A stretch of 64,000 nucleotides of DNA, taken from Amycolatopsis rubida (GTDB taxonomy: Bacteria > Actinomycetota > Actinomycetes > Mycobacteriales > Pseudonocardiaceae). This document shows, in pieces, positions 35,567-44,822 of the stretch. A program made the translations under genes and the position numbers. Position 1 is the first letter of the stretch, and each line of letters starts with the position of its first letter. Location of the stretch: NCBI RefSeq assembly GCF_900115345.1, contig NZ_FOWC01000009.1:186001-250000 (forward strand). The letters run 5' to 3'. The notes beneath the pieces are model-generated. The model ran no database searches. It saw nothing but the letters and a program-made list of their open reading frames with translations, and was not told the origin of the DNA.

Positions 35567-38110
35567 ATGTCCTGGCCAATCACCACCACACCCCTGTCCA
35601 CCCTGGTCCCTCCACGGGTCGAGCAGGCCGCGGAGGTCCTCGCCTCACCGGTCGGCGACTACCTGCGTGACCCGCTCGGCGCATTCCAGAACGTGCTGGC
35701 GCACCTGCGCGACCTCGCCCTGACCTGGGGCCCGGTCGTCGGGCCGGTGCTCGCGGTCGCCGTCGCCGCAGCGGTCATCGCGCGGCGGCGGTGGCGCCGC
35801 CGCTACCACCAGCGCCTGATGACCGACGCCCGCCTCGTCACCGTGCTCGCGCCGCCCACAGTCGACCCCACGGGCGCGATCACCGTGTGGTCCAACCTCG
35901 TCGGCCTCCTGCGACCAGGATGGCTGCGCCGCTTCGGCGGACAACCGCACCTGGCCTTCGAGCTGACCTTCACCGACGACGGCGTGCAGATCCGCCTGTG
36001 GGTACCCGGCCTGGTGCCGCCCGGCATGGTCGAACGCGCCATCGAGGCCGCCTGGCCCGGCGCTCACACCCGCACCACCCCCGCCAAGCCCCCGATCCCG
36101 ACCACGGCGGCAGCAGGCCGACGCGTCGAAGCCGTCGGCGGCGAGCTGCGGTTGGCCCGCTCGGAAGCCCTGCCGATCCGCACCGAGCACCCGGCCGACC
36201 CCATCCGGGCGATGCTCGGCGCACCGGTCGGGCTCGGCCCGCACGAGCGGGCCTGCGTGCAGATCCTCGCCCGCCCCGTCGCCGGCCACCGGGTGACCAA
36301 GGCGCGCCGCGCGGCCCGGCGAGTGCACGCGGGCGGCTCGGTCCACCTGATCGGGCGGCTGCTCGACGCCATCACGCCGGGCAAGACCCCGAAACCCTCG
36401 ACCAGCACGCGGACACCGCAGCTGGATCGGCAAACCAGCCTGGAGTACGCCGCCCAGGACCGCGCGGTCGTCGAGAAGCTGCGGGCGAACCAGTTCGAGA
36501 CCCGCATCCGCTACGCCGTGGCCACCACGGTGCCCGAAGACGCCACCTCGGGCGAGGTTCAGGCGGTGCGGGAGGTGCTGCGGGGCCGCGGGCACGCGAT
36601 CGCCTCGGCGTTCGCCGCCTACTCCGAGCACAACTACTACCGCCGGGTTCGGCTGCGCCGCGAGCCGGTCGCCGTGCTGGCCGAACGCCGACTCGGCAAG
36701 GGCGACCTGCTCTCCATCCCCGAGTTAGCCGCGATCGCGCACCTGCCGATCGACGAGTCCACTCCCGGCCTGCAGCGGGCCGGCGCGAAGGCCGTGCCGC
36801 CCCCGCCGGGCATCGCCACCATCGGCGAGCAGATCAAGCCCCTGGGGCTGTCGGACTCCGGGCACTCCCGCCCGGTCGGCCTGCACGTCGCCGACGCCCG
36901 ACACCACCTGCACATCCTCGGCGCCACCGGCTCCGGCAAGTCCGAGCTGATGGCCCGGATGATCCTGGCCGACGCCGAGGCCGGCCGCGGTGTCGTCGTG
37001 GTCGACCCCAAGGGCGACCTGGTCAGCGACATCCTCATGCGCCTGCCCGAGGAACTCGGCGAGAAGGTCGTGCTGTTCGACGCCGACTCCCGAGCCCGCC
37101 CACCGGTACTGAACCCCTTGGAGGGTGCGGACAAGGCCCGCGCGGTCGACAACCTGGTGTCGATCTTCTCCCGGATCTACGCCTCTTCCTGGGGGCCGCG
37201 CACCGACGACATCCTCCGCGCCGGGCTGCTCACGCTGACCGCGATGCCCGGCACGCCGACCCTGGTCGACCTGCCCAAGCTGCTCACCGTGCCGGCGTTC
37301 CGGCAACGAGCCTGCGACCAGATCGACGACGAGGTCCTCAAGGGCTTCTGGTCCTGGTACGACGACCTGTCCGAAGCCAGCCGCGCACAAGTGATCGCGC
37401 CGCTGATGAACAAGGTCCGCGGTTTTCTCCTGCGTCCCTTTGTCCGCGCCGCCATCGCCGATGGTCAGTCCACCGTGGACATGGACGAAGTGCTCAACAC
37501 CGGCGGCATCTGCCTGGTGCGCATCGCTCGCGACGCACTGGGGATGGAAACCGCACGGCTGGTCGGCTCCATCGTCGTGGCGCGCACCTGGCAGGCCGCG
37601 ACTCGCCGAGCTCGCGTACCGCAGCGTCAACGCCGCGACTGCGGGCTGTACATCGACGAATGCCACAACTTCTTGAACTTGGCCTATCCGTTGGAGGACA
37701 TGCTCGCCGAGGCCCGTGGCTACCGGCTCTCCATGGCGTTGGCGCACCAGTACCTCGGGCAGCTACCGAAGGAGCTCGAAGAGGGCATCAGCACCAACGC
37801 CCGCAGCAAGATCTTCTTCAACGCCTCACCCGAGGACGCGAAGAAGCTGGCCCGGCACACCATGCCGCGGCTGAGTGATCACGACCTGTCCAACCTCGGC
37901 GTCTACCACGTCGCAGCCCGGCTCGTCCTGGGCGGTGAGGAAGCACCGCCGTTCACCGCGGTCACCGAGAAACTCCCGCCCGCGATTCCCGGCCGTGCTA
38001 AGGCAATCCGCAAGGCCGCCAGAGTCAACACCCGTCCGCCCGCCACCGACTCCAACGCGGTCGCGGGTCACACAACGCAGACCACTGTGGACCCGCGCCG
38101 CGCGGCCTAG
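35567..38110 (+). CDS. VirD4/TraG-type coupling ATPase
   Basis: The 847-residue protein brings DNA substrate to the transfer channel. One membrane helix lies at about 50-70, followed by a soluble N-terminal domain, then Walker A HILGATGSGKSELMAR at about 449-464, VVVVDPKGDLVSDIL, DIL(R/A) and Walker B GLYIDECHNF, and ALAHQYLGQLP. The ATG at 35567 follows GGGGAGG; a longer frame begins inside the previous gene and is not used. Confidence 0.92.
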   Translation: MSWPITTTPLSTLVPPRVEQAAEVLASPVGDYLRDPLGAFQNVLAHLRDLALTWGPVVGPVLAVAVAAAVIARRRWRRRYHQRLMTDARLVTVLAPPTVDPTGAITVWSNLVGLLRPGWLRRFGGQPHLAFELTFTDDGVQIRLWVPGLVPPGMVERAIEAAWPGAHTRTTPAKPPIPTTAAAGRRVEAVGGELRLARSEALPIRTEHPADPIRAMLGAPVGLGPHERACVQILARPVAGHRVTKARRAARRVHAGGSVHLIGRLLDAITPGKTPKPSTSTRTPQLDRQTSLEYAAQDRAVVEKLRANQFETRIRYAVATTVPEDATSGEVQAVREVLRGRGHAIASAFAAYSEHNYYRRVRLRREPVAVLAERRLGKGDLLSIPELAAIAHLPIDESTPGLQRAGAKAVPPPPGIATIGEQIKPLGLSDSGHSRPVGLHVADARHHLHILGATGSGKSELMARMILADAEAGRGVVVVDPKGDLVSDILMRLPEELGEKVVLFDADSRARPPVLNPLEGADKARAVDNLVSIFSRIYASSWGPRTDDILRAGLLTLTAMPGTPTLVDLPKLLTVPAFRQRACDQIDDEVLKGFWSWYDDLSEASRAQVIAPLMNKVRGFLLRPFVRAAIADGQSTVDMDEVLNTGGICLVRIARDALGMETARLVGSIVVARTWQAATRRARVPQRQRRDCGLYIDECHNFLNLAYPLEDMLAEARGYRLSMALAHQYLGQLPKELEEGISTNARSKIFFNASPEDAKKLARHTMPRLSDHDLSNLGVYHVAARLVLGGEEAPPFTAVTEKLPPAIPGRAKAIRKAARVNTRPPATDSNAVAGHTTQTTVDPRRAA

Positions 38111-38238
38111 CGAGACCAATTGTCTTTTCGCGCAACGCATGCGGACTCATCAATCGTAGGGACGACACGTCTGGGTGGGACCGCATGCGTTGCCCTTGCC
38201 ATTTGCCACTGCTGCCCGTCTCCGGGAGGTGCGTACCC

Positions 38239-39282
38239 ATGATTTCGAACCCCACCCCTCAGCGAGCGTTGCGCGGCCACATGCCGCAGCGCCCCACCCC
38301 ACGAGCCGCCACCACCGGAGAGCACCACGCCCAGCTCGCTGGCCGGCTCACGCTCCGGGACCGGTGGCTGGCCCGAATGCTGCACGAGCACAAGGTTTTC
38401 ACCACTCAGCAGATCGTCGAACTGTGCTACCCGAGCATGCGCGCGGCCAATCACCGGCTGCTCGACCTGTTCAAGTGGCGTGTGATCGACCGGTTCCAGC
38501 CATTCGTCAGCTCCGGCACCGCGCCAATGCACTACGTGCTCGACATCGCCGGAGCGGTCGCCCTGGCCTACGAGGACGGTCTCGACCCGAAGAAGATCGG
38601 CTACCGGCACGAAGACGCCATCGGGATCGCGCACTCCCTGCGCCTGGCCCACACCGTCGGGGTCAACGGCTTCTTCACCACCCTGATCGCGCTCAGCCGG
38701 CGACCCGGCGCCCGCGGGCGGCTGACCGCGTGGTGGTCCGAGCTGCGCTGCGGCCGGTTGTTCGGCGACATGGTCCGACCCGACGCCTACGGCCGATGGC
38801 GCGAGGACGGACAGCAGATCGAGTTCTTCCTCGAATTCGACTTCGGCACCGAAGATCTCGCCACGCTCGGCCGCAAGCTCTACGGCTACGAAAAACTCGC
38901 CACCGCAACGGGAATCACCACCCCGGTCTTGGTGTGGCTGCCCACCAACCGCCGCGAAACGACCGCGCGCCGGGCGCTCACCGACGCGCTGTCCCAGCTC
39001 GACCGCCCGGCACTCGTGCCGGTGGCTACCAGCGCCGCGGACGTCGCGGGCATGGCCGGCGAGAACAACCCCGCCGTCGCACGGTGGTTGCCGATTTCCG
39101 GCCCGGCAATTCGCCGCCCCGGCCGGCTCCGCCTCGTCGAGCTGGCGCAGCTCTGGCCGCAGATCGACCCGCCCAGCCCAGCGCCGCCCTCGGCCGCGGT
39201 CCCAGGCCCGCAGGCACCGGCGGAACTCACCGCGCCGGACCCGCTCCCTCCAGGCGCACCAGCCAGCCGCTTCCGGAGGTGA
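38239..39282 (+). CDS. Replication-relaxation family protein
   Basis: The 347-residue protein has a winged-helix N-terminal part (RDRWLARMLHEHKVFTTQQIVELCYP) and a nuclease-like core FFLEFDFGTEDLATLGRKLYGYEKL, the hallmark of the replication-relaxation family found on actinobacterial and Gram-positive mobile elements. It may process or bind the transfer or replication origin. The start at 38239 follows GGGAGGTG. No classical relaxase lies nearby, so this protein is the best candidate for DNA processing. Confidence 0.85.
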   Translation: MISNPTPQRALRGHMPQRPTPRAATTGEHHAQLAGRLTLRDRWLARMLHEHKVFTTQQIVELCYPSMRAANHRLLDLFKWRVIDRFQPFVSSGTAPMHYVLDIAGAVALAYEDGLDPKKIGYRHEDAIGIAHSLRLAHTVGVNGFFTTLIALSRRPGARGRLTAWWSELRCGRLFGDMVRPDAYGRWREDGQQIEFFLEFDFGTEDLATLGRKLYGYEKLATATGITTPVLVWLPTNRRETTARRALTDALSQLDRPALVPVATSAADVAGMAGENNPAVARWLPISGPAIRRPGRLRLVELAQLWPQIDPPSPAPPSAAVPGPQAPAELTAPDPLPPGAPASRFRR

Positions 39283-39286
39283 CCCC

Positions 39287-40243
39287 GTGAAGATCGCCAC
39301 TGCCGCCGTCGCGGTCGTCATCGCCATCCTGATGCTCATCGGCGGCATCGGCCAAGCCGTCGTCAATGCCCTCTTCGGCAGCAGCAGCACCCAGCCCAGC
39401 CAGGAAGCACTCGCCGACATCCCTGCTGACTACCTCGCCCTCTACCGGCAAGCCACGAGCGTGTGCGCCGGCCTGGACTGGTCGATCCTCGCCGCCATCG
39501 GCAAGATCGAAACCAACCATGGACGCTCAACGTTGCCGGGCGTCACCAGCGGGGAAAACTATGCTGGCGCCGGTGGGCCCATGCAGTTTCTGCAGTCCAC
39601 ATTCGACGGCGTCGTGGCCCGGCATCCGTTGCCAGCAGGGGGTGCCACACCGCCGTCCCGGTACAACCCGCACGACGCGATCTACGCCGCGGCGTACTAC
39701 CTCTGCGACTCGGGAGCACCGAAGGACCTTCGTAAGGCGATCTTCGCCTACAATCACGCCGACTGGTACGTCGACGAAGTTCTTGCACAGGCGAAGAAGT
39801 ACGGCGACGCAATGGTCGGAACCGGCGACTGCAAGAACATCCAGGCACCGACACCCGCGGCCATCACGGCAATCAACTTCGCCTGCGGCCAACTCGGACT
39901 GCCCTACCAGTGGGGCGGCAATGGACCAGCCCAGGGCGACAAGGGCTTCGACTGCTCCGGCTTGACCATGGCGGCCTACAACGCAGCCGGCATCTCGCTG
40001 CCGAGAACGGCCCAGACCCAGTACAACGCCGGCCCGCTGGTGCCCGCCGGGCAGCCGCTGCTTCCCGGAGACCTGGTCTTCTACGGCACGCCGGGCAATG
40101 TCCACCACGTCGGCCTGTACATCGGCGCGGGCAAGATGGTGCACGCGCCAGACTTCGGACAGCCGATCCAGGTCAGCGAGTATCGGTGGAACGGTGACGA
40201 CTATCTCGCGGCGACCCGTCCCGTCGTTGACCCTCGCCTGTAG
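39287..40243 (+). CDS. Bifunctional lytic transglycosylase/NlpC-P60 peptidoglycan hydrolase
   Basis: VirB1-like enzyme that opens the cell wall for the transfer channel. The 318-residue protein has an N-terminal signal/membrane anchor, a transglycosylase domain with catalytic Glu in GKIETNHG and PMQFLQSTF, and a C-terminal NlpC/P60 domain with Cys in FDCSGLTMAAY and His in VHHVGLYIG. The GTG at 39287 follows GGAGGTGA. Last gene of the transfer operon. Confidence 0.93.
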   Translation: MKIATAAVAVVIAILMLIGGIGQAVVNALFGSSSTQPSQEALADIPADYLALYRQATSVCAGLDWSILAAIGKIETNHGRSTLPGVTSGENYAGAGGPMQFLQSTFDGVVARHPLPAGGATPPSRYNPHDAIYAAAYYLCDSGAPKDLRKAIFAYNHADWYVDEVLAQAKKYGDAMVGTGDCKNIQAPTPAAITAINFACGQLGLPYQWGGNGPAQGDKGFDCSGLTMAAYNAAGISLPRTAQTQYNAGPLVPAGQPLLPGDLVFYGTPGNVHHVGLYIGAGKMVHAPDFGQPIQVSEYRWNGDDYLAATRPVVDPRL

Positions 40244-40327
40244 CTTCCGTGCACGAATGCCATGATCCGAAGGAATGTAATAACTACTTGACAGTTCTAT
40301 TGGATGCGACGGAAACCGTTCTATCGG

Positions 40328-41458
40328 TTACATAAGTCCGCCGTGATGATGATCTATGCGTTGCAACGAAATAACCAGGTCCTGGAGGGCGAATACTGCC
40401 GGATAGTCAGTACGTGACAGCACGCCGATCAGGTAGTTGACGGCCTTGAAGCAAGATAGAATGAATTTGAAGCGAATCAAGGGGTTATCTACTCGGATTC
40501 CCTTGTTTTTGCCGACGATCTCGTCATATGCAAGCTCAAGAGCAAAGCGTTCTGCCGGCGCTGGCTCGCCACTAGCAAGCTGGCTGCTCAATAGTGCATT
40601 GACGCTCATGTTGAGTTGACGCGAGGAGATTGTGATACATTGCAGCAAAACGCCCAAGGAAGTGATCTGGGACTCCATAGGGGACTCGTCCGAACGCTCC
40701 GCAAGAAAGTTTAAGTACTCATGCGCCAAATCTTTGTCGTCCAGCCACCAGACAACAATAGACCCGGCGAAGGCTGACGCACATATTGGGTCGATTGCAG
40801 ATCCGGGTTCAAAGTTGTTGCAGAGCTGCTTTAAGGAACGCAGAGCTGGTCTAAGGCTAGATTCCGGAAGATTGCCACCGAATCGAAGCTTCAAATCCCC
40901 CCAATTATCGTTGCCGTCTTCACGCTGGAGACGATCCCACTGAGGACCGCCAAGAAACTCTGATCGCACGGAGTGGTCGAGAGAGGAGAGAAGCGACCAA
41001 AGCTCTTGCGGACCCCAGTCTGAGAGGATTTCAATACTGGAAAACTCGGTCATTCCCCTGAGATCTTCCAGCGCACGCGCCACGTTCGCGTGCATGCCAA
41101 AGAGATCATTGTGCACTAGTCGCCATTTTCGCATCTCGGGATAGTTTTGTCTGGCACCTCGAAGATCGCCCAACAATTTACGGGTTATTTCGTCTCTCTT
41201 TTTTCTAGAGGGTGGCGCATATACGGAGTAGAGGATCTTATTCTTGGAATCCCAGCCGTCGCATGCCCGATCACCTACGTTGCCACCCGCACGCGAAACG
41301 TTGAAGTGGTTCGGATTCGACAAACGCATCAGGCGGGTGAACATAGTTTCAAACTCATTGCCGGACGCTTCCAGTAGTACGAGTTTGAACTTGTGTTCCT
41401 GCCACAGCAGTGCGGCCAAGTGGGTCCAATTCTGGTCCATGCGCTCGCGCCTGGTCAT
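40328..41458 (-). CDS. Unrecognised protein with putative restriction-like N-terminal domain
   Basis: The 376-residue protein is encoded by DNA clearly lower in GC than its neighbours. Its N-terminus contains NEFETMFTRLMRL and, later, GDRACDGWDSKNKILYSVYAP, which resembles the PD-(D/E)xK-like pattern (acidic residue, then DG, then a hydrophobic strand) of proteins from ABC-three-component defence systems. The rest is helical without known motifs. It is the last of three minus-strand cargo genes. A defence or toxin role is inferred; a start at 41440 is also possible. Confidence 0.55.
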   Translation of the reverse strand: MTRRERMDQNWTHLAALLWQEHKFKLVLLEASGNEFETMFTRLMRLSNPNHFNVSRAGGNVGDRACDGWDSKNKILYSVYAPPSRKKRDEITRKLLGDLRGARQNYPEMRKWRLVHNDLFGMHANVARALEDLRGMTEFSSIEILSDWGPQELWSLLSSLDHSVRSEFLGGPQWDRLQREDGNDNWGDLKLRFGGNLPESSLRPALRSLKQLCNNFEPGSAIDPICASAFAGSIVVWWLDDKDLAHEYLNFLAERSDESPMESQITSLGVLLQCITISSRQLNMSVNALLSSQLASGEPAPAERFALELAYDEIVGKNKGIRVDNPLIRFKFILSCFKAVNYLIGVLSRTDYPAVFALQDLVISLQRIDHHHGGLM

Positions 41459-41627
41459 TAAGCCTCTGTGTTGGTTCGAGTTCAGCGAACTGGTCGTGAC
41501 ACTGCCGGGTCAAGTCGCAATGGTCGCTCGGTCTCGTACGGACGGATCGACAGAGTAACGATCATGAGCTGACCCTAGAGCCATGCCGCAATTCTGGTCT
41601 TCTTGTGCAGAATACGAGACGTCGAGA

Positions 41628-42611
41628 TCATGTATCAAGGAAGTCCCATTCGTCGCCGAGAACCCATCGCAGCGCCGACAGCTTCCCTTGCATATAACCC
41701 CATTCCCATTCGTCTGCAGGAAGAAGGTTGTCTTTGCCGTAGCGCTCCTCGGTGGCTCGCATCAATTTCTGCACCCGATCAATTAAATCAGGATGCAGTT
41801 CCTGATTTCCTTCAGCGACCTCCAGATCGTGCATTACCCTCCGCGCGTACCAGATCTTGTCGAAGTATTCGCGCTGCGCATCGACGATTTCACCGAACGA
41901 GCGCGGCTCGGACTGGACCGCTTCGACCTCTTCGGCTTCCTGGGTGAACTCGTCCCCAAAATGTTCAAGGAGCGCAGCATTGAGTCCATCAACGTCATAA
42001 AAATAGCAGGAGTGCTCACCGTCGAATAGAGAGGCAAGGTCGGGGTGAGGCTGCCGACGGTCACCATTTGGAAGAGAGAAGTCTTGATAGTTCGAAGTGA
42101 CGAAGCTAAAGTAGTGCGTTGAGTCGTCATTTCGACTTACCGTGGAGCCATATAGCTCAATGAGTAATGCATCTGCAACGCTGTTCTTGTTAAGATGGAA
42201 GGGTGCCTTCTTTTTGAGCGACCGCTCGACGACTGCCCGATGCTCTTCCGGACCCGGCTCCAGACGGTGACCATTGCGAAGTAGGTCTGCAATCTCCGAA
42301 AAATTCTGGAGTGAGCGAGCACTAACATAGGGAACTTGATGCGTCATCTCGTCGAGCCACTGCAAGGTGGCGTCTCCGCCGTACTCCTGGACATCTTTCT
42401 TGAGCAGTCGGAAGCGCTCACGGACACTCGTAGTGGCCGCCGCTTCGGCGCGCGGCCGGTTGCGCTCGAATTCTTCGAGTATTATCGATGGAACCAGTAG
42501 TTCCAGTCGGCTCGAATGCGCTAGGACCCGAATCGGCACAATCGTCTGCTGACCATCTCGCCGTTTGGCTAGATCCAGCCATACAGACGTGTCAATGAGA
42601 AGGCTAAGCAT
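41628..42611 (-). CDS. PIN-domain (DUF4935-like) ribonuclease
   Basis: The 327-residue protein begins LSLLIDTSVWLDLAKRRD (Asp7), has ILEEFERNR, NKNSVADALLIELYG and SFVTSNYQDF, giving the spaced acidic residues of a PIN nuclease in the first 170 residues. The second half is helical and acidic, of unknown role. DNA composition is lower in GC than the element backbone. It lies 33 bases after a small HTH gene, as in toxin-antitoxin pairs, although it is much larger than VapC toxins. Confidence 0.75.
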   Translation of the reverse strand: MLSLLIDTSVWLDLAKRRDGQQTIVPIRVLAHSSRLELLVPSIILEEFERNRPRAEAAATTSVRERFRLLKKDVQEYGGDATLQWLDEMTHQVPYVSARSLQNFSEIADLLRNGHRLEPGPEEHRAVVERSLKKKAPFHLNKNSVADALLIELYGSTVSRNDDSTHYFSFVTSNYQDFSLPNGDRRQPHPDLASLFDGEHSCYFYDVDGLNAALLEHFGDEFTQEAEEVEAVQSEPRSFGEIVDAQREYFDKIWYARRVMHDLEVAEGNQELHPDLIDRVQKLMRATEERYGKDNLLPADEWEWGYMQGKLSALRWVLGDEWDFLDT

Positions 42612-42644
42612 ATTGAATCTCGCCCGTCAGGCTACGGAAGGTTG

Positions 42645-42923
42645 TTATGCTTCTTCGGTGCTGTCACCCTCAAGGAGTTTGTAGACGTTGCTGCGCTGCA
42701 TCCCGACTTCCTTGGAGATCCTCAAACGGGGCACTCCTGCGGCGTCCGCGGCCAGCACAGCCTCGCGCCGCTTCTTCCGCGCTTCTCGTTGCTTGGCAAG
42801 GAGGCCGTTGATCCTCGCTTCGAGCTCGGCCTGCTGGGCGCGAGCGTCGTCCAGCTCCTTCTTGATCCCCTCGACCTCGGCTCGACAAGCGCGAAGCTGA
42901 AGGACTTCCTCGGGGTCGCTCAT
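42645..42923 (-). CDS. Coiled-coil plus helix-turn-helix small protein, antitoxin-like
   Basis: The 92-residue protein has a charged N-terminal coiled coil (about 5-58) and a C-terminal helix-turn-helix (GVPRLRISKEVGMQRSNVYK). It is first in a three-gene minus-strand set with the PIN protein. Such a layout fits a DNA-binding regulator or antitoxin of the cargo. The start at 42923 is preferred; in-frame starts further upstream would add a poor-looking leader. Confidence 0.7.
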   Translation of the reverse strand: MSDPEEVLQLRACRAEVEGIKKELDDARAQQAELEARINGLLAKQREARKKRREAVLAADAAGVPRLRISKEVGMQRSNVYKLLEGDSTEEA

Positions 42924-43088
42924 CGGGGAGCCTCTCTCGCAGAGTGTCACCGTCTTGCTTACGGTGAGCTTTCGTCGTCCCACAGTGTCTATCACACATG
43001 TCTATCATTCCTGCATCTAGGACATTTGGTGCTGGCAGGCGACCTTCGGTCGTCTCCGACGAGGTCGCCTGCCGTTTGCCTGCTCGGG

Positions 43089-43877
43089 TTAGGCCGACAA
43101 CGCGTCTGGCTTGTGGTCTCCGAGCCAGGCGTGCCGGCCCGCCTCAGCGAGTTCGGCCTGGCGCTGCCGCCAGTCCGGCATCCAGAGATACATCCGCCGT
43201 TGCCATCCGCGGCCGTGGGCGCGTCCGCCGGGCTGGGTGGCGTGCGCCTGCTCGTGGACGAGCACGTACTCGACGAGCCGCATCGGCAGGCCGAACACAG
43301 CCCAGTGCAGCGTGGTCCTGTGCTTCGGCGGCCCCTCGTAGATGCCCCAGCGGCACCGGCCGAGGTCGCGCACGACGTAGCTTAGGCCGGTGATGCGGCC
43401 GCCCAGTTCGTACTGGCGTCCCTCGCGGCGCAGCCAGGCGAGCCCGACCTGCTGGTACAGCTCGATTACCGCTCGGCGGACCAGCTCTGGCCGCTGTCTC
43501 CGCGCGGCGAGGACGCCGTCGGGCGTGATCAGGGGCAGCTGTGCGTTGCCCGCGGGCGGGGCGTCGACGAGCTGGAGTCGGTAGCGCCGGCCGAGGAGGT
43601 CGAACTCCTCGCCGTCGGCGAATTCCTTGACCGCGTGGTCCGGGGCCAACCGGGTGGCGGTGTCGACCTTCTCGGTGATCCATCGACGATGGCTGTCGAC
43701 AAACCGCGCAACCTGGTCCGGGACGGCTGTCGGCGGGATGAGCACGGCGATACCTCCTCCCGGATTGACCTGGATGCCGGTTGTACGGCGCCGTGGACGG
43801 ATGGCCACCTCGACCTGCCACTCGGGCGGCAGGTCGAGGGCGGCCAGAGCGGCTCGGACGGCGTCGGGGTCGGTCAT
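43089..43877 (-). CDS. YgjP/M48-like zinc metallopeptidase domain protein
   Basis: The 262-residue protein has VEYVLVHEQAHATQPGGRAH, giving the HExxH-type motif (HEQAH) with a third His ligand in HGRGWQRRM, and the upstream GRITGLSYVVRDLGRCRWG typical of the DUF45/YgjP group. The substrate is unknown. The ATG at 43877 overlaps the dprA stop by four bases, so the two are coupled. Confidence 0.85.
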   Translation of the reverse strand: MTDPDAVRAALAALDLPPEWQVEVAIRPRRRTTGIQVNPGGGIAVLIPPTAVPDQVARFVDSHRRWITEKVDTATRLAPDHAVKEFADGEEFDLLGRRYRLQLVDAPPAGNAQLPLITPDGVLAARRQRPELVRRAVIELYQQVGLAWLRREGRQYELGGRITGLSYVVRDLGRCRWGIYEGPPKHRTTLHWAVFGLPMRLVEYVLVHEQAHATQPGGRAHGRGWQRRMYLWMPDWRQRQAELAEAGRHAWLGDHKPDALSA

Positions 43878-44752
43878 CGCACTCCCTCCTGGTAATTGAT
43901 GTGCTCGACCGAGCTGGCCACCGTGGCTGCGCCGGTGCGCAGCAGCTCGTTCACGCCCTGCGATGTCGCTGAGTGGATCGGGCCGGGTACGCCGTAGACC
44001 CGGCGGCCGAGTTCTCCAGCGGCTCGGGCGACGGCGAGGGCGCCGCTGCGCTGCCCTGCCTCGACGATGACGGTCGCCGCAGCGAGAGCGGCCAACAGCC
44101 GGCACCGCGCGTGGAACCGGATGCGGGCCGGTGGTGTGCCGATCGGGTACTCGCTGACCAGCAAGCCGCCCTGCTCGATCAAGGTCTGATGGAGCCGAGC
44201 GTGCTGGTGCGGATGGGTCAGGTCGACGCCGTTGGCGAGCACGGCGATCGTCCGGCCCTCAGCAGCCAGTGCGCCGCGGTGCGCCTCCTCGTCCACACCC
44301 AAGCTGCCGCCGCTGACGACGGTCGCCCCGGCGCGGGCGAGCTCGTAGCCAAAGTCCGCGGCGATCGTGTTTCCGTACGCCGAGGAGGCACGGGCGCCCG
44401 TGACCGTGACGGCGAGGCTGGTGAGCTCGGCCAATGAGCCGCTGCCGCGCACCCACAGCGCGAGCGGAGCACCGAGGCTGGCCAGGCCGGTCAGCCGCCC
44501 GAGCGGCCAGTCGCCGTCTTCGGGCGTGAGCAGCCGCGCCATGCCGTTGTCGAGTGCCCGCAGGTCGTCGTCGATCTGGGCATCGGGCCGCGTGATCTCG
44601 CTGAGCACGGCGGTAGGGGCGGTGCGGTGCCGGATCTGCGCGACGGCGTCGACTGGCCCGTGGACCGCGACATACTGGTGGATGGCGGGGGCTGGGGGTT
44701 CGGCTGCGCGCAGCAGGAACAGCCTGGCGTGCATTTCATCGCGTGAAGGCAT
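43874..44752 (-). CDS. dprA: DprA/Smf-family DNA-processing protein
   Basis: The 292-residue protein has the Rossmann-like DprA core: VTGARASSAYG, VVSGGSLGVDEEAHRGAL, IAVLANGVDLTHPHQHARL, SEYPIGTPPARIRFHARCRL and VVEAGQRSGALAVARAAGELGR (in part). DprA loads RecA on incoming single-stranded DNA. On a conjugative element it could assist establishment in the recipient; related proteins also act as DNA sensors in defence. It heads a coupled pair. Confidence 0.9.
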   Translation of the reverse strand: MPSRDEMHARLFLLRAAEPPAPAIHQYVAVHGPVDAVAQIRHRTAPTAVLSEITRPDAQIDDDLRALDNGMARLLTPEDGDWPLGRLTGLASLGAPLALWVRGSGSLAELTSLAVTVTGARASSAYGNTIAADFGYELARAGATVVSGGSLGVDEEAHRGALAAEGRTIAVLANGVDLTHPHQHARLHQTLIEQGGLLVSEYPIGTPPARIRFHARCRLLAALAAATVIVEAGQRSGALAVARAAGELGRRVYGVPGPIHSATSQGVNELLRTGAATVASSVEHINYQEGVR

Positions 44753-44822
44753 GGTGGCACTCCTGGATGGTTGGGTTTGGTGGGTCGGTGAGGTTCCGCG
44801 CCTTGACCGGCGCTGGGCCGGA

